Source of the DNA: JAUSIF01 sp964620215
GTDB taxonomy: Bacteria; Pseudomonadota; Alphaproteobacteria; Rhizobiales; Xanthobacteraceae
Reading direction: 5' to 3'
Length of the DNA stretch: 8,793 nt
NCBI GenBank assembly: GCA_964620215.1
Contig: CAZUJE010000117.1
Location: 1 to 8,793 of the forward strand
Shown here: piece by piece, positions 6,852 to 8,793 of the stretch
Layout of the letters: every line of letters starts with the position of its first letter
Position numbering within the stretch: position 1 is the stretch's first letter
Notes under the pieces: model-generated
What the model saw: the letters and a program-made list of their open reading frames with translations, nothing else
Told to the model about the DNA's origin: nothing
The model's database searches: none
Program-made: the position numbers and the translations under genes

Positions 6852-8165
6852 ATGCCCCGGCGAAGAGGCCCGATGCATTCTCATTTTGGCCAGCGTGACC
6901 ACGGCCATCATCGCCATTACGCCCATTCGCACCCTCCGCAGGCAAGCCGTGCGGGCAGGTTCGCCGCCATTGGCGCGATCCTGCTGCTTTCCACATGGGC
7001 CGGAGCCGCGACGCTCTACATTCTTTTTCGCGACGATGCGCTGCGGGTGATCGCAAGCCGCCAGGTGCAACTTTCCAACATCTACGACTCACAGGTCGTC
7101 TCGCTGAAGGCGGAAATCGAACGGTTGAAATCGCTGAAACTGGTGGATCAAGAGCGCGTGGACCGCGCTGTCGCCGAACTCTCCCGCCGCCAGACCGTGC
7201 TGGAAACCAGACAGTCGTCGCTGAATGCGCTCGCCTCCAGTAAGGCAGTAACATTCGTCCGCGACAGTTCGCCGGAAACCACCGGCTCGATCCTGCCCTC
7301 GGGACCGTCGGTTTCCCCGCCGCCGGCGAATTCCAGCAAGCCCTCCCCGCTTTCCGATACCATTCTGCTCGCACCGCCCGCGGAAAAACGCGCACAACTG
7401 GAGTCCCGTCCGGTGCCTCCGATGGGCGCACGTTTCAACGGCGAGATGGAAACGGCGCATGAAGTGCGCGTCGTCAATCTCGCCCGCGCGCTCGAAAAGA
7501 TCGAAAACGAGCAAAGCCGCGCACTCAATCAGGCGGAGGAAACGGTCGATCTCATTGAGCGCCGGATGCGCAATGTATTCGCCGATCTCGGCATGAAACC
7601 GCCGCGTAACGATTCATGGTTCGGCGCGGCCGTCGGCGGTCCGTTCCTGCCATTCGCGCGGCCGCCGGAAGATCCATTCGCGCGCCAACTTCACCGCGTG
7701 AAGACCGCCGCAACGGAAGTCGAAAATCTTTCGCGCGGACTGATCTCGCTGCCGGTGCGGAAGCCCATATCGAGGCCTTCGGACGTCACCAGCACATTCG
7801 GCATGCGTGTCGATCCGTTCGTCCGCCAGCTTGCGATGCATACGGGTGTGGATTTCAAGGGCGAGCCCGGCGACCCCGTTCGCGCTTCAGCGGGCGGTAA
7901 GGTCACCGAAGCCGGGCGCAATGGCGGCTACGGCCTGATGGTCGAGATCGACCATGGAAATGGCCTCGTCACCCGCTACGCGCATCTCTCCGGCATCGAG
8001 GTGAGCGAAGGCGCCAGCGTGAAGCCGGGTCAGCTCATAGGCCGTGTCGGAACCACCGGCCGCTCCACCGGACCTCACCTGCATTTTGAAGTCCGCCTCA
8101 ACGGCGATGCGATCGACCCGCAAAAATACCTGCGCGCGGGCTTGCGGCTGTTCGAGCCGCTGTAA
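6852..8165 (+). CDS. Membrane-anchored M23 family (LytM-type) peptidoglycan endopeptidase
   Basis: This zinc metallopeptidase should cut peptide crosslinks of peptidoglycan in the periplasm. It has 437 residues: a His-rich cytoplasmic tail (1-27, eight His), one transmembrane helix (about 37-58), a coiled-coil-prone stretch (about 75-125), a Pro/Ser-rich linker (about 138-192), a second helical stretch (about 200-245) and a C-terminal M23 domain (about 310-428). The catalytic residues are complete: HTGVD gives zinc ligands H330 and D334, YAHLS gives H378, and GPHLHFEV gives H409 and third ligand H411. It is therefore likely active, unlike the degenerate EnvC/NlpD activators. The start is uncertain: the ATG at 6852 and the ATG at 6873 (after GAAGAGG at 6862-6868) are both possible, and both retain all tail histidines. 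No specific gene name is justified. It may be read through from bcp or from its own promoter. Confidence 0.93.
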   Translation: MPRRRGPMHSHFGQRDHGHHRHYAHSHPPQASRAGRFAAIGAILLLSTWAGAATLYILFRDDALRVIASRQVQLSNIYDSQVVSLKAEIERLKSLKLVDQERVDRAVAELSRRQTVLETRQSSLNALASSKAVTFVRDSSPETTGSILPSGPSVSPPPANSSKPSPLSDTILLAPPAEKRAQLESRPVPPMGARFNGEMETAHEVRVVNLARALEKIENEQSRALNQAEETVDLIERRMRNVFADLGMKPPRNDSWFGAAVGGPFLPFARPPEDPFARQLHRVKTAATEVENLSRGLISLPVRKPISRPSDVTSTFGMRVDPFVRQLAMHTGVDFKGEPGDPVRASAGGKVTEAGRNGGYGLMVEIDHGNGLVTRYAHLSGIEVSEGASVKPGQLIGRVGTTGRSTGPHLHFEVRLNGDAIDPQKYLRAGLRLFEPL

Positions 8166-8194
8166 GCGCTACTTCGTTACGCACGGCTTTTCCC

Positions 8195-8301
8195 GAATCT
8201 CCTGAATCGTTTAGCGCCCGCCCGTGCGGTTTCGATTCCGCGAGTCATAGGCCTGATTCAAGCGGCTCAGAAACTGATTCAACTGCTTAAAGTAACGATT
8301 C
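8195..8301. promoter_or_regulatory. Cluster of seven GANTC (CcrM-type) methylation sites
   Basis: GANTC starts at 8195, 8204, 8234, 8242, 8255, 8276 and 8297 (GAATC, GAATC, GATTC, GAGTC, then GATTC three times). GANTC is the target of the cell-cycle methyltransferase CcrM, present in most alphaproteobacteria. Chance expectation is about one per 256 bp, or roughly 0.4 in this span; by eye I find only about 15 in the rest of the window. The cluster sits between two convergent genes, so a simple promoter role is not obvious. The motif count is seen directly; any methylation role is inference. Confidence 0.5.
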
Positions 8302-8317
8302 AAGCAGCCGGAAATGC
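8234..8317. repeat. Four degenerate 21-bp tandem units starting with GATTC
   Basis: GATTC recurs at 8234, 8255, 8276 and 8297, exactly 21 bp apart, which is two helical turns. The last three units share GATTCAA, and units two and four share GATTCAAGC followed by RGC. The remainder of each unit has diverged strongly, so this is either an old tandem duplication or a set of phased protein sites. The array is enclosed by an 8-bp inverted repeat, CCGTGCGG at 8222-8229 and CCGCACGG at 8331-8338. Confidence 0.5.
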
Positions 8318-8340
8318 CGCGCGGTTTGACCCGCACGGCA
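8315..8340. terminator. Imperfect hairpin between convergent genes, possible terminator
   Basis: TGCCG (8315-8319) pairs with CGGCA (8336-8340) and GCGG (8321-8324) with CCGC (8331-8334). One C-A mismatch lies in the stem, and the loop is TTTGAC. It lies 24 bases past the stop of the minus-strand gene and 149 bases past the M23 stop, so it fits best as the end of the minus-strand transcript. Neither side has a proper T-run (minus-strand continuation is TTTCC), so intrinsic termination is uncertain. Confidence 0.35.
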
Positions 8341-8364
8341 GCCGTTTCCCGGCCTTCTGTTCGT

Positions 8365-8772
8365 TCAGTTCTGCTGCCAGCCTTTCAGCCATGGCCACTG
8401 GAACTGAAATTCAGTCTCTTCTTTCCGCGGCTGCACCACCCGCTTCGGCGCCGGTTTCGGCTCCGCGATGGAGCCGGTCACCTCGCCCTGCGTTCCCGTT
8501 GCTTGTGCGGGGGCAGTTGCGATTGGCGTTTTCGGCGCACCCGGCACCGGTATCGGCGCCGTTGCCTGTTTCGGGGCGGGAGCCACCGGCGCCGCCGTCG
8601 TCTTCTTCGTTTCGGGAGTTGCCTGCTCCACGATGCGCGAAGGCTCGATGCGCGGCTTCAAGGTGGCGGTAGCGGTCGTGGCTGTATCGGCAGGACCGAA
8701 GATGCGGATGGCCGCCGAGATGATCGCCACAGTCACGATCAGCGCGCCGGCAATATAGCGAATATCAAGCAT
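8365..8772 (-). CDS. Small single-pass membrane protein with Pro/Ala-rich tail, function unknown
   Basis: I do not recognise this 135-residue protein. It has a hydrophobic N-terminal segment (about 7-26) that acts as a membrane anchor or uncleaved signal. A long low-complexity stretch rich in Pro, Ala, Thr and Lys follows (about 28-120), with AP/PAP runs like those of periplasm-spanning linkers. It ends in an aromatic tip, FQFQWPWLKGWQQN, with three tryptophans in the last ten residues. No cysteine or catalytic motif is seen. The start is well supported by GGAGG (8780-8784 on the complement) 7 bases before the ATG. Topology is probably N-in with the tail in the periplasm, as Arg5 is the only charge before the helix. 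It could span towards peptidoglycan or the outer membrane, but no function can be assigned. It converges on the M23 gene. Confidence 0.75.
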   Translation of the reverse strand: MLDIRYIAGALIVTVAIISAAIRIFGPADTATTATATLKPRIEPSRIVEQATPETKKTTAAPVAPAPKQATAPIPVPGAPKTPIATAPAQATGTQGEVTGSIAEPKPAPKRVVQPRKEETEFQFQWPWLKGWQQN

Positions 8773-8779
8773 GCGTTAG

Positions 8780-8784
8780 CCTCC
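8780..8784 (-). promoter_or_regulatory. Shine-Dalgarno of the small membrane protein
   Basis: GGAGG on the minus strand with a 7-base spacer to the ATG at 8772 is a near-ideal ribosome binding site. It supports both the reality of this unfamiliar gene and its start. The promoter lies beyond the window edge. Confidence 0.75.
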
Positions 8785-8793
8785 ACCGAATGC

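Noticed and set aside
6802..7431. 209-codon minus-strand frame over the M23 gene
   Set aside because: It is a shadow of an M23 protein with complete catalytic residues; no ribosome binding site or domain supports it.
8162..8290. Open frame shifted by one base from the M23 end, reading Asp-Ser-type repeats from the 21-bp units
   Set aside because: The 21-bp period equals seven codons, so a repeat peptide arises automatically. There is no start codon or ribosome binding site, and the M23 domain is already complete before its stop.
8234..8317. CRISPR-like array
   Set aside because: The units are 21 bp end to end with only about 5-7 conserved bases and no spacers, and no cas genes are nearby.

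Overview
The window is a compact stretch of ordinary chromosome from a GC-rich alphaproteobacterium. It most likely comes from the Hyphomicrobiales (Bradyrhizobium, Xanthobacteraceae or relatives). I infer this from codon use, the style of the proteins, the gene content and a dispersed-type palindrome at the left edge; no rRNA or other marker fixes the taxon. I see six protein genes and no tRNA, rRNA, CRISPR array, insertion sequence or phage gene.

Layout, left to right. A perfect hairpin (31-52) lies just after the end of anmK (minus strand; anhydro-N-acetylmuramic acid kinase). Divergent from anmK is tyrS (tyrosyl-tRNA synthetase, plus strand). tyrS converges, with only 4 bp between stop codons, on a 1206-residue AsmA/YhdP-like envelope protein on the minus strand. 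Divergent from that is bcp/prxQ, a one-cysteine peroxiredoxin. It is followed on the plus strand by a membrane-anchored M23 peptidoglycan endopeptidase with all its zinc-site residues. A roughly 200 bp convergent gap separates this gene from a small Pro/Ala-rich membrane protein of unknown function on the minus strand, which ends the window.

How the genes fit together: three of the six concern the cell envelope. AnmK recycles peptidoglycan fragments, the M23 enzyme cuts peptidoglycan crosslinks, and the AsmA-like protein probably acts in inner-to-outer membrane lipid traffic or outer-membrane upkeep. The small membrane protein may also be an envelope protein. tyrS and bcp are housekeeping and stress genes. 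Adjacency alone does not show a shared pathway.

I found no clearly new multi-gene system. The most unusual signals are two. First, the gap after the M23 gene holds seven GANTC (CcrM-type methylation) sites in 107 bp, four of them phased at exactly 21 bp. Second, both the AsmA-like protein and the M23 peptidase carry a strongly histidine-rich cytoplasmic tail in front of their single membrane anchor.
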